From NCBI RefSeq assembly GCF_003591035.1, contig NZ_QYUO01000003.1:806001-870000 (forward strand): a stretch of 64,000 nt of DNA, read 5' to 3'. A program made the translations under genes and the position numbers. Shown piece after piece: positions 45,246 to 55,502 of this stretch; the stretch's first letter is position 1; every line of letters begins with the position of its first letter. A model generated the notes under the pieces. It was not told where the DNA came from and did not search any database. It worked only from the letters and a program-made list of their open reading frames with translations. The stretch is from Noviherbaspirillum saxi. Lineage in GTDB: Bacteria > Pseudomonadota > Gammaproteobacteria > Burkholderiales > Burkholderiaceae_D.

Positions 45246-46643
45246 ATGAGTGAACCATTTCACGCCGTACAAAGCTTTTACGGTACCGAAACCCCATTGC
45301 GCTTCGAGGCCGACGTGCACGACTGCGAAGTGATCGGCCGTATTCCGGCCGAGCTTGAGGGCACGCTGTACCGCGCTGGTCCCGATACGCAGTTCCCCAC
45401 TCTTTCGGCCGATACCATCGTCAACGGCGATGGCATAGTATCTTCGTTCGACTTTCGCGATGGACACGTCGCGTTCAAATGCCGCTATGTCAAGACCGAG
45501 CGCTTTCTGAAGGAGCGTGCGGCGAGAAGCAGGCTGTATGGTGCTTACCGGAATCAGCATACGGACGCGCCGGAAACGCGCGGCACTGACCGGGATAACA
45601 CTGCGAACACGACTGCCTTCTTCCATGCAGGGCGCCTGCTCGCGTTGCGCGAGGATTCGCACCCGCACCAGATAGATCCCGATACGCTGGAAACCCTGCC
45701 CAAGTGGGACTTCGCCGGCCGACTCAAGGGAACTGCGCTCACCGCGCATCCTAAGATCGATCCCGTCACGGGCGAGTGGTGGTCGTACGGCTTCTACTGC
45801 CGCGGCACCCTGGACGCCGACATGGCATTGCAGGTGATCGACGCAAAGGGCGACCTGGTGCGCGAGGAATTTTTCCGCTCGCCGTACGCCGGCCTGGCGC
45901 ATGATTTCGGCGTCACGCGAGAGCACGTCATCTTTGCCGTCATGCCGCTCACGACAGACCCAGCGCGCATCGCGGCGGGCGGCGACTTCTACGCCTACGA
46001 TCCGGACCTGCCTTCACTGTGGGGCATTATGCGTCGCGACGCGAGCGTGGATACGATCCGCTGGTTCAAGCTCCACGAATGTATGAGCGGCCACATCATG
46101 AACGCGTACACCGAAGGCGATGTGGTCCACATCGACGCGACCATCAGCCCGGGCAGCGCTTTCCCGTTCTTTAATGATGTCCACGGCAATAAGGTTGACC
46201 CGGCTCGTGGTATCCCGCTGATCACCCGCTTGAGCTTCGATCTTTCCAGCGCCGACGATTACGTGGTCCGCACGCCTTTCCCCGGCGCGATGGGTGAAAT
46301 GCCGCGCTGCGATCCGCGCTACGTGATGCAACCCTACCGCTGGGGGTTTATTAAAACCCGCGACGGCATCGGCCGGCTGGACTGGAAGACGCGCGAACTG
46401 GTGGAACACTTGACGCCAGGTGGAAGTGCGCAGGAGCCCGTCTTTGTGCCGCGCCGCGCCGACAGCATGGAGGGCGACGGCTTCCTGCTGAGCGTCGTCA
46501 ATAAGCCGGCGGAAGGCTGCGCTGAGCTCTATGTACTTGATGCGCAACACATGGAGGCACCGCCGCTGGCACGAGTTCGATTGCCGTTTAAACAGCCGAT
46601 GGCTTTCCACGGCAACTTTGTTCCGCGGGCGGATCGGAAATGA
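45246..46643 (+). CDS. Carotenoid-cleavage-family dioxygenase, lignostilbene dioxygenase type
   Basis: A 465-residue non-heme iron protein. Four His ligands of the seven-bladed propeller can be placed: His168 (LTAHPKIDP), His219 (GLAHDFGVT), His283 (SGHIMNAY) and His455 (AFHGNFVP). The spacing is that of bacterial lignostilbene-alpha,beta-dioxygenases. Such enzymes split the central double bond of hydroxystilbenes into two benzaldehydes, for example vanillin. TAGGAG lies ahead of the ATG. A broken copy exists at 3042. Substrate identity is inferred from the methoxy-aromatic genes that follow. Confidence 0.9.
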   Translation: MSEPFHAVQSFYGTETPLRFEADVHDCEVIGRIPAELEGTLYRAGPDTQFPTLSADTIVNGDGIVSSFDFRDGHVAFKCRYVKTERFLKERAARSRLYGAYRNQHTDAPETRGTDRDNTANTTAFFHAGRLLALREDSHPHQIDPDTLETLPKWDFAGRLKGTALTAHPKIDPVTGEWWSYGFYCRGTLDADMALQVIDAKGDLVREEFFRSPYAGLAHDFGVTREHVIFAVMPLTTDPARIAAGGDFYAYDPDLPSLWGIMRRDASVDTIRWFKLHECMSGHIMNAYTEGDVVHIDATISPGSAFPFFNDVHGNKVDPARGIPLITRLSFDLSSADDYVVRTPFPGAMGEMPRCDPRYVMQPYRWGFIKTRDGIGRLDWKTRELVEHLTPGGSAQEPVFVPRRADSMEGDGFLLSVVNKPAEGCAELYVLDAQHMEAPPLARVRLPFKQPMAFHGNFVPRADRK

Positions 46644-46689
46644 GTCACTGACCTGCGGCGCTTTTCATAATAAAACAAGGAGACAGTTG

Positions 46690-48378
46690 ATGGAGACAGG
46701 ATACTTAGGGCAGCATGCACAGCGTGCTGAGGGCAAACAAGTAACGGGGCGCACCGTGCGTCATGCATTGTTGCTGCTAGCGTCGTTGAGCCCGCTGGCG
46801 CAGGCTGCGCCGTTGATTGATGATGCGGAATCCGGCCTAAAGGTGAATTGGGACAACACGGTCAAGTACACTGCCGCAGCGCGTGTGGGCGACCGTGACA
46901 GCGTGTTGACGGGCCCGATCAATCTCAATGATGGCGACAATAATTTTGGTCGCGGCCTGATTTCGAACCGGCTGGATTTTTTCACGGAGTTGGACGCCGT
47001 GTACCGCGACGTGGGGGCGCGCGTCAGCGCGGCGGGATGGTACGACTCCGTATATAACCGTCCCAATGACAACCCCGGTCCGCCCGGAGCATTCGTCAAT
47101 CATAGCTCGGCGCCCTACAATGAATTCACTGCGGCCACCCGCAAGCTGCACGGACGCAATGCCGAACTGATGGACGCGTTCTTGTTCGGAAAGTTGCGTC
47201 TTGGCGGCGGCGACTTGGCCGTTCGTCTGGGCCAGCATTCGCTGCTCTGGGGCGAAAGTCTTTTCTTTGCCGGGAACGCGATCGCCGGCGGGCAAATGCC
47301 CACCAACGTTGCCCGGTTGGTATCCGTGCCCAACTCGCAGGCGAAGGAGTTCGTGCTGCCGGTGCCGCAGGTTTCCTCGCAATGGCAATTGAGCGATGAC
47401 GTGTCGGTTGGCGCCTACTATCAATTCCGCTATCGCGCGAACCGACTGCCTGCGGTGGGCAGCTATTTTTCCCAATCCGATACCAACTTCGATGGCGCCG
47501 AGCGTTTGTTGTTGGGGCCGGTAGCTGCCGCGCCGCGTGGACCAGACATGGATCCCAAGGATAGCGGTCAGGGGGGAGTGCAACTGCGCTGGCGGATCGC
47601 CGACACGGACCTGGGCTTCTACGCACTGCGCTTCCATAGCAAGGGGTTCCAACAGGTCACCCGCCTAGCGCCTGGCGCTGCAGGACCGGTCCCGGCCAGC
47701 TATTACCTCACGCACCATGAAGGCATTCGCGCTTATGGCCTTAGCGCCAGCCATACGTTTGGCCAAGCCAATGTCGCTATCGAGGCGTCGGTGAGGCACA
47801 ACCAAGACCTGGCTAGCGCCGGCGCGGTGGACGCATCGGCGCTGGCCCCCGCTGGTGTGGTTCCTGCCAACAATAACCGGGGCAATCCGGCATACGCAGT
47901 GGGCAGGACCGCGCATGCGAACGTTTCGATGTTGTGGACCTTGCCGCATACCCCCCTGTTTGACGAAGCCAATCTGGTGGCGGAGGGCGCTTGGAACCGG
48001 GTCCTGAGCTGCCAGACGCAATGTGCGCGCATCGCGCCAACGGCGACACGTGACGCCGTGTCGTTCCGTCTGGTGCTGGAACCAATCTACCGGCAAGTAG
48101 TGCCCGGCCTGGACCTTGGTGTCCCGCTGGGTCTTGGTTTTACCCCGAAGGGGTCGCGTTCCATGGCGCTTGGTCCTGGCGGCTTGCCGGCTGAGAACGG
48201 CGGTGACGTGAGCATCGGAGTCAATGGTCTGTTCAGATCGGTTTGGAAATTCAACCTGAACTATACGCATTACTTCGGTCCGGTAGGCCCATTCCTTAAC
48301 AGTTCAAACACCTTCAGCTACAAACAAGGCTTGGCTGACCGCGACGTGATGGTGTTCACACTGACCCGCACTTTCTGA
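46690..48378 (+). CDS. DUF1302 outer-membrane-type protein
   Basis: About 562 residues from the ATG behind AAGGAGACAG. A signal peptide (VRHALLLLASLSPLAQA) is followed by the start typical of DUF1302 (VNWDNTVKYTAAARVGDRDS, NNFGRGLISNRLDFFTELDA). The middle shows RLGQHSLLWGESLFFAGNAI, and the protein ends in a strand closing with Phe (VFTLTRTF). Members are predicted outer-membrane barrels found in degradation clusters for hydrophobic compounds, usually next to DUF1329, as here. A role in substrate passage across the outer membrane is an inference. Confidence 0.85.
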   Translation: METGYLGQHAQRAEGKQVTGRTVRHALLLLASLSPLAQAAPLIDDAESGLKVNWDNTVKYTAAARVGDRDSVLTGPINLNDGDNNFGRGLISNRLDFFTELDAVYRDVGARVSAAGWYDSVYNRPNDNPGPPGAFVNHSSAPYNEFTAATRKLHGRNAELMDAFLFGKLRLGGGDLAVRLGQHSLLWGESLFFAGNAIAGGQMPTNVARLVSVPNSQAKEFVLPVPQVSSQWQLSDDVSVGAYYQFRYRANRLPAVGSYFSQSDTNFDGAERLLLGPVAAAPRGPDMDPKDSGQGGVQLRWRIADTDLGFYALRFHSKGFQQVTRLAPGAAGPVPASYYLTHHEGIRAYGLSASHTFGQANVAIEASVRHNQDLASAGAVDASALAPAGVVPANNNRGNPAYAVGRTAHANVSMLWTLPHTPLFDEANLVAEGAWNRVLSCQTQCARIAPTATRDAVSFRLVLEPIYRQVVPGLDLGVPLGLGFTPKGSRSMALGPGGLPAENGGDVSIGVNGLFRSVWKFNLNYTHYFGPVGPFLNSSNTFSYKQGLADRDVMVFTLTRTF

Positions 48379-48393
48379 TTGATGGAGACACAT

Positions 48394-49752
48394 ATGCATA
48401 CCCCACTGACTCTGCGTGCCCTGCTGCTGCTTTTGCCGCTGCTTGGCGCCACCACAGCACACGCCGCCACCACCCCTGAAGAAGCGGCCAAGCTCAAGAC
48501 TGAACTTATGCCGCTGGGCGGCGAACGGGCGGGCAACAAGGATGGCAGCATCCCCGCCTGGACCGGCGGCTACACAACTGCGATCCCCGGCGATAAGGCC
48601 GGCGGGCGCCGCGGGGATCCGTTCAAGAACGAGAAGCCGCTGTTCTCGATCACGGCACGCAACATGTCGCAGTACGAGGACAAGCTGAGCGACGGACAAA
48701 AGGCGTTGCTGAAGAAGGACGCCGATTACCGAATCGACGTATACAAGACGCATCGTACCGCTGCGGCGCCGCAAGCGGTATACGACAATACGTTCCGCAA
48801 TGCCACCCGTACCAAGCTGGTCGATGAAATGCCGAGCAATGCGTTCGGTGGCATTCCATTCCCGATACCGAAATCGGGCGCCGAGGTGATGTGGAATCAC
48901 ATGTTGCGCTGGCGCGGCGTTGCCGTGCAGATGAACACTCAGTCGTACCAGATGACAGCTGACGGTCGCAGCATCCTGACCAACATTAACAAAGGCGAAG
49001 TCCAGATGCCTTACTACTTCCAGGACAGTTCGCTGGAAGAATTCAGCAAGACCGGCGACTACTGGACCATTCGCGTCGTCAGCGAAGGCCCGCCCATCCG
49101 CTCGGGCGAGGCCATGGTCGGGCGTCGTCAGTTTGACGGCGACAAGGACCAAGGCTGGATTTACCTGACGGGCCAGCGCCGTGTGCGCAAGCTTCCCAAT
49201 ACTTGCTGCGACACCCCACATCCGTCGACGATGGGTCTGATGACTTTTGACGAGATCGAATCATGGTCGGGCCGCCTGGATCGCTTCGAATGGAAACTGG
49301 CGGGCAAGCGCGAGCTCTACATTCCTTACAACGGCAATCGCTTGCTGCAGCCGACCAGTGAAACCGAGGTGCTCGGAAAGGGCTATCTGAATCCAGACCA
49401 TGTGCGTTGGGAGCTGCACCGGGTGTGGGTGGTTGACGCGGTGCTGCGCGATGGACGACGCCATGTGGCGCCGAAGTCACGCTACTATTGTGACGAGGAT
49501 ACATGGCTGTGCGTTCTGGGCGACCGCTGGGATGCAAAAGGGCAGCTTTGGAAAACGGTATGGACCCAGACCATAGTCGCCCCGGATTTGCCAGGTACCG
49601 TCGGCGGCGCATACGGCTATACCGATCTGATCGCCGGCAATGGCTTCGCGGGTCAGCTGATGAACACCAAGGATGCGCAGATGCCGATCAAGCCGCGTTT
49701 CCAGAGCAGCGTGTTTACTCCTGACTCCATGACTGGCGACAGTGTGCGCTGA
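48394..49752 (+). CDS. DUF1329 periplasmic/outer-membrane-associated protein
   Basis: About 452 residues with signal peptide LLLLLPLLGATTAHAAT. Family marks are NKDGSIPAWTGGYT, YRIDVYKTHRTAAAP, GQRRVRKLPNTCCDTPHPST and a Trp-rich C-terminal half. The start at 48394 has GGAG seven bases ahead; an ATG pair at 48379-48382 directly after the DUF1302 stop is possible. DUF1329 proteins resemble LolB/OMP-associated lipoprotein folds and travel with DUF1302, YCF48-like and RND genes. The whole set is present here. Confidence 0.85.
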   Translation: MHTPLTLRALLLLLPLLGATTAHAATTPEEAAKLKTELMPLGGERAGNKDGSIPAWTGGYTTAIPGDKAGGRRGDPFKNEKPLFSITARNMSQYEDKLSDGQKALLKKDADYRIDVYKTHRTAAAPQAVYDNTFRNATRTKLVDEMPSNAFGGIPFPIPKSGAEVMWNHMLRWRGVAVQMNTQSYQMTADGRSILTNINKGEVQMPYYFQDSSLEEFSKTGDYWTIRVVSEGPPIRSGEAMVGRRQFDGDKDQGWIYLTGQRRVRKLPNTCCDTPHPSTMGLMTFDEIESWSGRLDRFEWKLAGKRELYIPYNGNRLLQPTSETEVLGKGYLNPDHVRWELHRVWVVDAVLRDGRRHVAPKSRYYCDEDTWLCVLGDRWDAKGQLWKTVWTQTIVAPDLPGTVGGAYGYTDLIAGNGFAGQLMNTKDAQMPIKPRFQSSVFTPDSMTGDSVR

Positions 49753-49757
49753 CCGCT

Positions 49758-50879
49758 ATGGCCAAGTTTTCAATTAGTATGCCCAGCGGCCCGGCGCCGC
49801 TGGCCGCCCGCCGCCGCTTGTGCGCAGCATTGTTGCTCTCTGCCTTGGTGGCTGGGCACGGGCTTGCAAGCGCTCCCACGGCGGCGCCTGTGGGAGATGC
49901 CTTGGACCGCGCGGCCTTGCAGGCGCGCCAACCAAGTCGGGTCGTGCTGCTCGATGCGGCCTACGCGGGCGACACGGTGGTCGCGGTGGGCGAGCGTGGT
50001 CTTATCGTACGTTCCGCAGACGAGGGGCGCAGCTGGCAGCAGGCCGTCGTGCCAGCCAGCGCGACGCTGACCGCAGTTAGTTTCCAGGACGAAAAGCATG
50101 GTCTGGCGGTGGGACATGGGGGGTTGGTGCTCGCCACGGAGGATGCGGGGCGCAGTTGGCAGAAACGGATGGACGGACGTCAAATCGCCCAGCTCATGCT
50201 GGCCTCGGCCGAGCGATCGGGCCAAGAGCGCGCGTTGGCCCAGGCCCGGCAATTGGTTGCGGACGGCCCGGACAAGCCGCTGTTTGCACTGCTCCAGCTG
50301 GATGGACGGCGCATGTTGGCTGTCGGCGCCTACAACATCGTACTGCGAAGCGAAGACGGCGGCCGTAGCTGGACAGTGCCCGACGCGCCGCTGGACAACC
50401 CCCAGGCCTCGCACATCTACGCAGCTCGCGCCCGCGGCACGCGTGTGCTCTTGGCTGGGGAGCAAGGGCTGATCCTGCTGTCGGAGGATGGTGGCAAGAA
50501 CTTCCGACGACTGCCAGCGCCCTACCGTGGCAGCTTCTTTACAGCCGAAATCACCGCGGACGGTGGCATTCTGGTTGCGGGCCTGCGCGGTAACGTCTGG
50601 CACTCGCCGGACGGCGGGGCGCACTGGCACGTCAGGCGCACCTCGTCGCAGGCAACGGTAACCCATTCAAGCCTGCTGGGCGATGAGCCGCTGTTGTCGA
50701 CGCTGTCCGGGCAGCTGTTGCGCCGCCAGGACGACGCCTTGATACCGTTGCTGGGCACTCCACTCCCATCCATTAATGCCATTCTGCCTCTGCGCTCTGG
50801 CGGTGTGCTGGCATTGACTGGTTCGGGCGCCATTGCGCTACCCGCTACCGCTTTTCAGAATTTCGGAACCACCAGATGA
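49758..50879 (+). CDS. YCF48/BNR-repeat periplasmic protein
   Basis: A 373-residue protein with a long Arg-rich signal region (LAARRRLCAALLLSALVAGH) and repeated sialidase-like turns: SADEGRSWQQAVV, TEDAGRSWQKRM, SEDGGRSWTVPD, SEDGGKNFRRLP and SPDGGAHWHVRR. This gives a beta-propeller as in photosystem assembly factor YCF48 relatives. The end overlaps the RND start by four bases. In this four-gene module it probably acts as a periplasmic accessory to the RND protein; its exact role is unknown. Confidence 0.85.
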   Translation: MAKFSISMPSGPAPLAARRRLCAALLLSALVAGHGLASAPTAAPVGDALDRAALQARQPSRVVLLDAAYAGDTVVAVGERGLIVRSADEGRSWQQAVVPASATLTAVSFQDEKHGLAVGHGGLVLATEDAGRSWQKRMDGRQIAQLMLASAERSGQERALAQARQLVADGPDKPLFALLQLDGRRMLAVGAYNIVLRSEDGGRSWTVPDAPLDNPQASHIYAARARGTRVLLAGEQGLILLSEDGGKNFRRLPAPYRGSFFTAEITADGGILVAGLRGNVWHSPDGGAHWHVRRTSSQATVTHSSLLGDEPLLSTLSGQLLRRQDDALIPLLGTPLPSINAILPLRSGGVLALTGSGAIALPATAFQNFGTTR

Positions 50880-53284
50880 GCATTTCACCTAGCAATACCG
50901 AGCAAGCAGACGGACTTGACGGATTCGATCCACGCAGCGGTTCGCTGCTCGAGCGTCTGCTGTTCAATCACAGAGCGTGGGTGTTGGGCGTCTGCGTTCT
51001 CATTACGTTGCTGCTGGGCTGGCAAGCGACCCGCCTACAACTGCAAGCGAGCTTCGAGAAGACGATCCCAGACCGGCATCCCTACATCGTCAATTACCTC
51101 GCCCACCAGGCGGAGCTTACAGGGCTGGGCAACGCGCTACGCATTGTGGTGGCCAATCCGCGGGGCGACATCTACGACAAGGAGTACATGGAAACCTTGC
51201 GCCGTTTCAGCGACGAAGTTTTCCTGATGCCAGGTGTCAACCGCACCCAGATGAAATCGTTATGGACGCCCGGCACGCGCTGGACCGGCGTCACCGAGGA
51301 TGGTTTGGATGACGGCCCGGTCATTCCGGAGGGCTGGGATGGGGGAGCGGCCAGCCTTCAGCAACTGCGAGTGAACGTGCAACGCTCCGGCGAAATCGGC
51401 CAACTAGTCGCGCTTGACCAGCGTTCCAGCGTCATCTACGTGCCGTTGCTGACACAGGACGCTGCAGGGCAGCCTATCGACTACGGCGCCTTCGTCCACA
51501 AACTCGAGGAGGTGCGGGCGCGGTACTCGGAGGCGGGCGTGCAGGTGCACGTCACCGGCTTCGCTCAAGTCATCGGCGACCTGATCGCTGGCGTAAAGAC
51601 GGTGCTGGCTTTTTTTGCCGTGGCGGTGATGATAGTGACGGCAATGGTCTACGCCTACACGCGTTGCGTGCGTTCCACGCTGCTGGTGGTACTTGCCTCG
51701 CTCATCGCGGTGGTATGGCAGTTGGGCTTGCTACCGGCAATGGGGCAGGCACTCAATCCGTACTCGATCCTAGTCCCATTCCTGGTGTTCGCCATTGGTA
51801 TGAGCCATGGGGCGCAAAAAATGAACGGCATCATGCAGGACATCGGCCGTGGCATGCACCGGCAGATCGCGGCACGCATGACTTTCCGCCGGCTGTTCCT
51901 GGCAGGGCTTACCGCTCTCCTGGCCGACGCTGTTGGATTCGCCGTTCTGCTGGTGGTGGAAATCGACGTAATCCGCGAACTTGCTATCGCGGCCAGCGTT
52001 GGCGTCGCCGTCCTGATTTTCACCAACCTGATTTTGCTGCCTGTCATGCTTAGCTATTCCGGCGTAAGCGCGGCCGCCGCGGCGCGCAGCTTGCGTGCGG
52101 AGGAAGGGGGCGTGTTGCGGCGTCTGTGGGCCGGCCTGGCCACGCTGACCGGATCATCGCGGGCGCTGTTCGTCCTGGGCGCTGCAGTGGTGCTGGCGAT
52201 TGCCGGTTTTTGGTTGAGCCGTGACTTGCAGATCGGCGATCTCGACCCCGGTGCGCCAGAGTTACGGGCCGACAGCCGTTACAACCGCGACATCGCCTAT
52301 GTCCGGGAACACTATGGCGCCTCCAGCGATGTCTTGGCGGTCATGGTCCGTACGCCGGAGGGGCAGTGTTCCGGCTATGAGACGCTCAACAAGATGGATG
52401 CGCTCGAGTGGCAATTGCGCCAGGTTCCAGGTGTCGAGAGCACGCAATCGCTCGCCTTGATGTCGCGGCGCTTGCTCTCGGGACTAAATGAGGCGAGTCC
52501 CAAGTGGTATGAATTCCCTCGCAACCAAGACATGCTCAACACGATAGCCGTGCGGATGCCGCGCGGGCTCTACAACGATCGCTGCGACTTACTCACCTTG
52601 TATGTCTACCTGAGCGATCACAAGGCAGCGACGCTGGAACGCGTGGTCGGTTTCGTAGAGGCGTTCGCTCAGGTCAACAACACGGCCAGCACCCAGTTCA
52701 TCCTCGCGGCCGGTTCAGCGGGTATTGAAGCGGCAACCAATCAAGTTGTGCGCTCGGCGTGGAGCCAGATGCTTTTGCTCGTGTATGCCGCAGTCGCTGC
52801 GCTGTGTTTCGTCACGTTCCGATCGTGGCGCGCAGTGGTGGTAGCGGTGCTGCCGCTGATGCTCACCTCGATATTGGCGGAGGCCATCATGGTGCTCATG
52901 GGGATGGGGGTGAAGGTCGCCACCCTTCCGGTTATTGCGCTGGGCGTGGGGATTGGCGTGGACTACGCACTTTACATTTTGAGCATCACGCTGGCGTCAC
53001 TGCGGGCCGGTGCCACATTGATGGAGGCCTATCACCGGGCGCTGCTGTTTACTGGGAAAGTGGTGACACTGACTGGCGTAACGTTGGCTGTCGGCGTGCT
53101 GACGTGGATATACAGCCCGATCAAGTTCCAAGCTGACATGGGGCTGCTGCTGGCCTTCATGTTCGTCTGGAACATGGTCGGCGCCCTGGTCCTCGTGCCG
53201 GCGCTGGCGGCTTGGTTGCTGCAGGGCAGGGCTCAGGCGCGCTTGCAGACGGCGTCATCGGACGCCATAGGGGCATCAGCCTGA
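50876..53284 (+). CDS. RND-superfamily (MMPL-type) transporter
   Basis: An 802-residue inner-membrane protein with one helix near residue 35-55, a large periplasmic loop, a group of about five helices (240-400; AFFAVAVMIVTAMVYAYT, LVPFLVFAIGMSHGAQKMNG), a second loop and a final helix group (620-790; VIALGVGIGVDYALYILSIT). The duplicated 6+6 layout and the GxxxD-type motifs are those of the MMPL/HpnN branch rather than AcrB. Translationally coupled to the YCF48-like gene. With DUF1302/DUF1329 it may move a hydrophobic aromatic or lipid between membranes; direction is not known. Confidence 0.88.
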   Translation: MSISPSNTEQADGLDGFDPRSGSLLERLLFNHRAWVLGVCVLITLLLGWQATRLQLQASFEKTIPDRHPYIVNYLAHQAELTGLGNALRIVVANPRGDIYDKEYMETLRRFSDEVFLMPGVNRTQMKSLWTPGTRWTGVTEDGLDDGPVIPEGWDGGAASLQQLRVNVQRSGEIGQLVALDQRSSVIYVPLLTQDAAGQPIDYGAFVHKLEEVRARYSEAGVQVHVTGFAQVIGDLIAGVKTVLAFFAVAVMIVTAMVYAYTRCVRSTLLVVLASLIAVVWQLGLLPAMGQALNPYSILVPFLVFAIGMSHGAQKMNGIMQDIGRGMHRQIAARMTFRRLFLAGLTALLADAVGFAVLLVVEIDVIRELAIAASVGVAVLIFTNLILLPVMLSYSGVSAAAAARSLRAEEGGVLRRLWAGLATLTGSSRALFVLGAAVVLAIAGFWLSRDLQIGDLDPGAPELRADSRYNRDIAYVREHYGASSDVLAVMVRTPEGQCSGYETLNKMDALEWQLRQVPGVESTQSLALMSRRLLSGLNEASPKWYEFPRNQDMLNTIAVRMPRGLYNDRCDLLTLYVYLSDHKAATLERVVGFVEAFAQVNNTASTQFILAAGSAGIEAATNQVVRSAWSQMLLLVYAAVAALCFVTFRSWRAVVVAVLPLMLTSILAEAIMVLMGMGVKVATLPVIALGVGIGVDYALYILSITLASLRAGATLMEAYHRALLFTGKVVTLTGVTLAVGVLTWIYSPIKFQADMGLLLAFMFVWNMVGALVLVPALAAWLLQGRAQARLQTASSDAIGASA

Positions 53285-53326
53285 ACAGCTAAGCGGTACT
53301 GAATTTTTTAACATTGGAAAGAAATC

Positions 53327-54601
53327 ATGAGCAAACCGATTATCGAACGCCTGCGGGCGAATATCCCAGTGGCGCACCCTGGCTGGGGTGCATCCGAATA
53401 CAGTGGCTGGCAGGACGAGCAAATGTCCTGGAAGGAAAGCTGCTATATCGGCGACTGGTCCTTCCTGTGGGACATTGAAGTGGAAGGCCCGGATGCGTTG
53501 CGTTTTTTTAGCGACACCAGCGTTAACAGCTTTGCCAAGTTTGATATCGGACAGGGCAAACATTTGATTCAGTGTAGTGAGCGGGGCAAGGTCATGGGAG
53601 AAGGCGTGCTGATGCGGATGGGTGAACAGCGCTTCCGTACTCAGGCCGGGCCTGCTACCTGGTCAGCTTTCCTGTTGAACAAGGGCGGCTACGACGCGCA
53701 ATGGAAACAAATACAGACATTCCAGTTCCAAGTGTCGGGACCCAAGGCCTTGGCCGTGTGCCAGGCCGCCACGGGAGAGCCGCTGACGGATGTAAAGTTC
53801 ATGCATTTTATCCCGGTCACTATCGCCGGCAAGCCGTGCTATGCGTTGCGACAAGGTATGGCCGGGGAGATCGGCTTTGAGTTCCACGGCGATGCTGCCG
53901 ATGCGCCGGAAGTGTACGCGGCTCTGCTGGCGGCCGGCGAGCCGCACGGTATCCGCCGCCTGGGCCGGCGCACAGCAATGATCAATCATCTGGAAGCTGC
54001 TTTTCCTACGATTACCTGGCATTACTTGAACGACATCTTCAGCGCCGATGCCGCCGGCTTCCGCGAATTCATCGCCCAGCACTTTGACATGAAAGGGCTG
54101 GTGCCGGCGATCCGCGGCAGCTTTCAGGGACAGGATATCAGCGACTACTGTTACAACCCGTTTGAGCTGGGATGGGGCAAGAGCGTCAAGTTCGACCACG
54201 AGTTTCGAGGACGTGCGGCACTGGAAGCGGAGGTAGCGGCCGGCGCGCGCCGGACGCGCGTCACGCTGGAGTTCAATAACGCAGATGTCATTGATCTGTA
54301 CGCCTCGCTGTTTGGCGAGGAAACCCCCTACGATTATCTGGATATCCCCCATCCGCAGCGCTGGATGATATGGGCCGACGCGGTGCAGATGAATGGCAAG
54401 ACTGTGGGTGTATCCACCAGTCCCGGCTACAGCTACCACTTCCGCAAGGTCTTGGCGCTGGCGTACGTGCATCCTGAACTCGCCGAGCCGGGTACACCGG
54501 TCCACGTGCTGTGGGGCGCGCCTGGATCGCGGCAAAAACTGATCCGCGCGAGAGTGGCCAACGCGCCGTACAAACAGGACCGCCGCCGCGAGGCGCTTTG
54601 A
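53327..54601 (+). CDS. Tetrahydrofolate-dependent aromatic O-demethylase (LigM/DesA-like, GcvT fold)
   Basis: A 424-residue member of the aminomethyltransferase (GcvT) superfamily in the branch that includes LigM and DesA of Sphingobium. The start WGASEYSGWQDEQMSWKESC, the region LWDIEVEGPDALRFFSDTSV, and GRRTAMINHLEAAFPTI plus the late VSTSPGYSYHFRKVLALAYV are consistent with this. It transfers the methyl of vanillate, 3-O-methylgallate or syringate to tetrahydrofolate. It is somewhat shorter than LigM (about 470). The next two genes, purU and folD, handle C1-folates, which strongly supports the assignment. Preferred methoxy substrate not decidable. Confidence 0.88.
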   Translation: MSKPIIERLRANIPVAHPGWGASEYSGWQDEQMSWKESCYIGDWSFLWDIEVEGPDALRFFSDTSVNSFAKFDIGQGKHLIQCSERGKVMGEGVLMRMGEQRFRTQAGPATWSAFLLNKGGYDAQWKQIQTFQFQVSGPKALAVCQAATGEPLTDVKFMHFIPVTIAGKPCYALRQGMAGEIGFEFHGDAADAPEVYAALLAAGEPHGIRRLGRRTAMINHLEAAFPTITWHYLNDIFSADAAGFREFIAQHFDMKGLVPAIRGSFQGQDISDYCYNPFELGWGKSVKFDHEFRGRAALEAEVAAGARRTRVTLEFNNADVIDLYASLFGEETPYDYLDIPHPQRWMIWADAVQMNGKTVGVSTSPGYSYHFRKVLALAYVHPELAEPGTPVHVLWGAPGSRQKLIRARVANAPYKQDRRREAL

Positions 54602-54629
54602 TTTTCCATAACCGACCTTCAAATCGAAC

Positions 54630-55502
54630 ATGAACACAAATCCTGAGTACATTATTCGGCTGGCATGCGCCAATCGACCGGGTATCGTAGCTGCCGTTGC
54701 CACCGCGCTATTCGAGGGCGGTTTCAATATCCTTGATTCGCAGCAGTTCGACGATACCGTCAGCGACCGCTTTTTCGTGCGCATTCATTTCGAGCAGACG
54801 CGCGCACACGCGGAGATCGACATCGGCACCTTGATGGCCCCTGTTGCCGATCGCTTCGGCATGCAGTACTCGGTGCATGACTGCCGCAAGCTGAGCAGGG
54901 TATTGCTGATGGTCTCGAAGTTCGACCATTGCCTCGCCGATCTGCTGTACCGTTGGCGTACAGGCGAGCTGGCGATGGATGTCGTCGGCATCATATCCAA
55001 TCATCCGCGCGACACCTATGCTCACCTGAACTTGGGCGACATTCCCTTTCACCACCTGCCGATAGATAAAAACGCCCCTAACGGCAAAGTCGAGCAGGAG
55101 CAGCGCGTTTGGCAGGCGGTCCAGTCGAGTGGTGCCGAGCTGGTTGTGCTGGCCCGTTATATGCAAATCCTGTCTGATGATCTGTCTGCCAAACTGGCTG
55201 GCAAATGCATCAACATCCACCACAGCTTTTTGCCTGGCTTCAAGGGCGCCAAGCCGTATCACCAGGCGCATGAACGCGGGGTCAAGTTGATCGGCGCAAC
55301 TGCACACTACGTCACCGCCGATCTGGACGAAGGTCCCATCATCGAGCAGGATGTGGAGCGCATCAGCCATCGCGATACGCCAGAGCAGTTGGTGCGCAGG
55401 GGGCGTGACATCGAGCGCCGTGTACTTGCCAGTGCAGTGCGCTATCACCTGGAGGGTAGGGTGCTGCTCAACGGCCAAAAAACAGTGGTGTTCCCGGGAT
55501 GA
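54630..55502 (+). CDS. purU: Formyltetrahydrofolate deformylase
   Basis: A 290-residue PurU with an N-terminal ACT domain ([20 protein letters not shown]) and a formyltransferase-fold domain with the catalytic [19 protein letters not shown] and [19 protein letters not shown]. It hydrolyses 10-formyl-THF to formate and THF. Placed after the O-demethylase and overlapping folD (ATGA), it would regenerate free THF for further demethylation, a different job from its usual role in purine/glycine balance. Confidence 0.94.
   Translation: MNTNPEYIIRLACANRPGIVAAVATALFEGGFNILDSQQFDDTVSDRFFVRIHFEQTRAHAEIDIGTLMAPVADRFGMQYSVHDCRKLSRVLLMVSKFDHCLADLLYRWRTGELAMDVVGIISNHPRDTYAHLNLGDIPFHHLPIDKNAPNGKVEQEQRVWQAVQSSGAELVVLARYMQILSDDLSAKLAGKCINIHHSFLPGFKGAKPYHQAHERGVKLIGATAHYVTADLDEGPIIEQDVERISHRDTPEQLVRRGRDIERRVLASAVRYHLEGRVLLNGQKTVVFPG

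Noticed and set aside
53663..54784. Minus-strand open frame of 373 codons
   Set aside because: Antisense to the O-demethylase and purU; no recognisable protein features.
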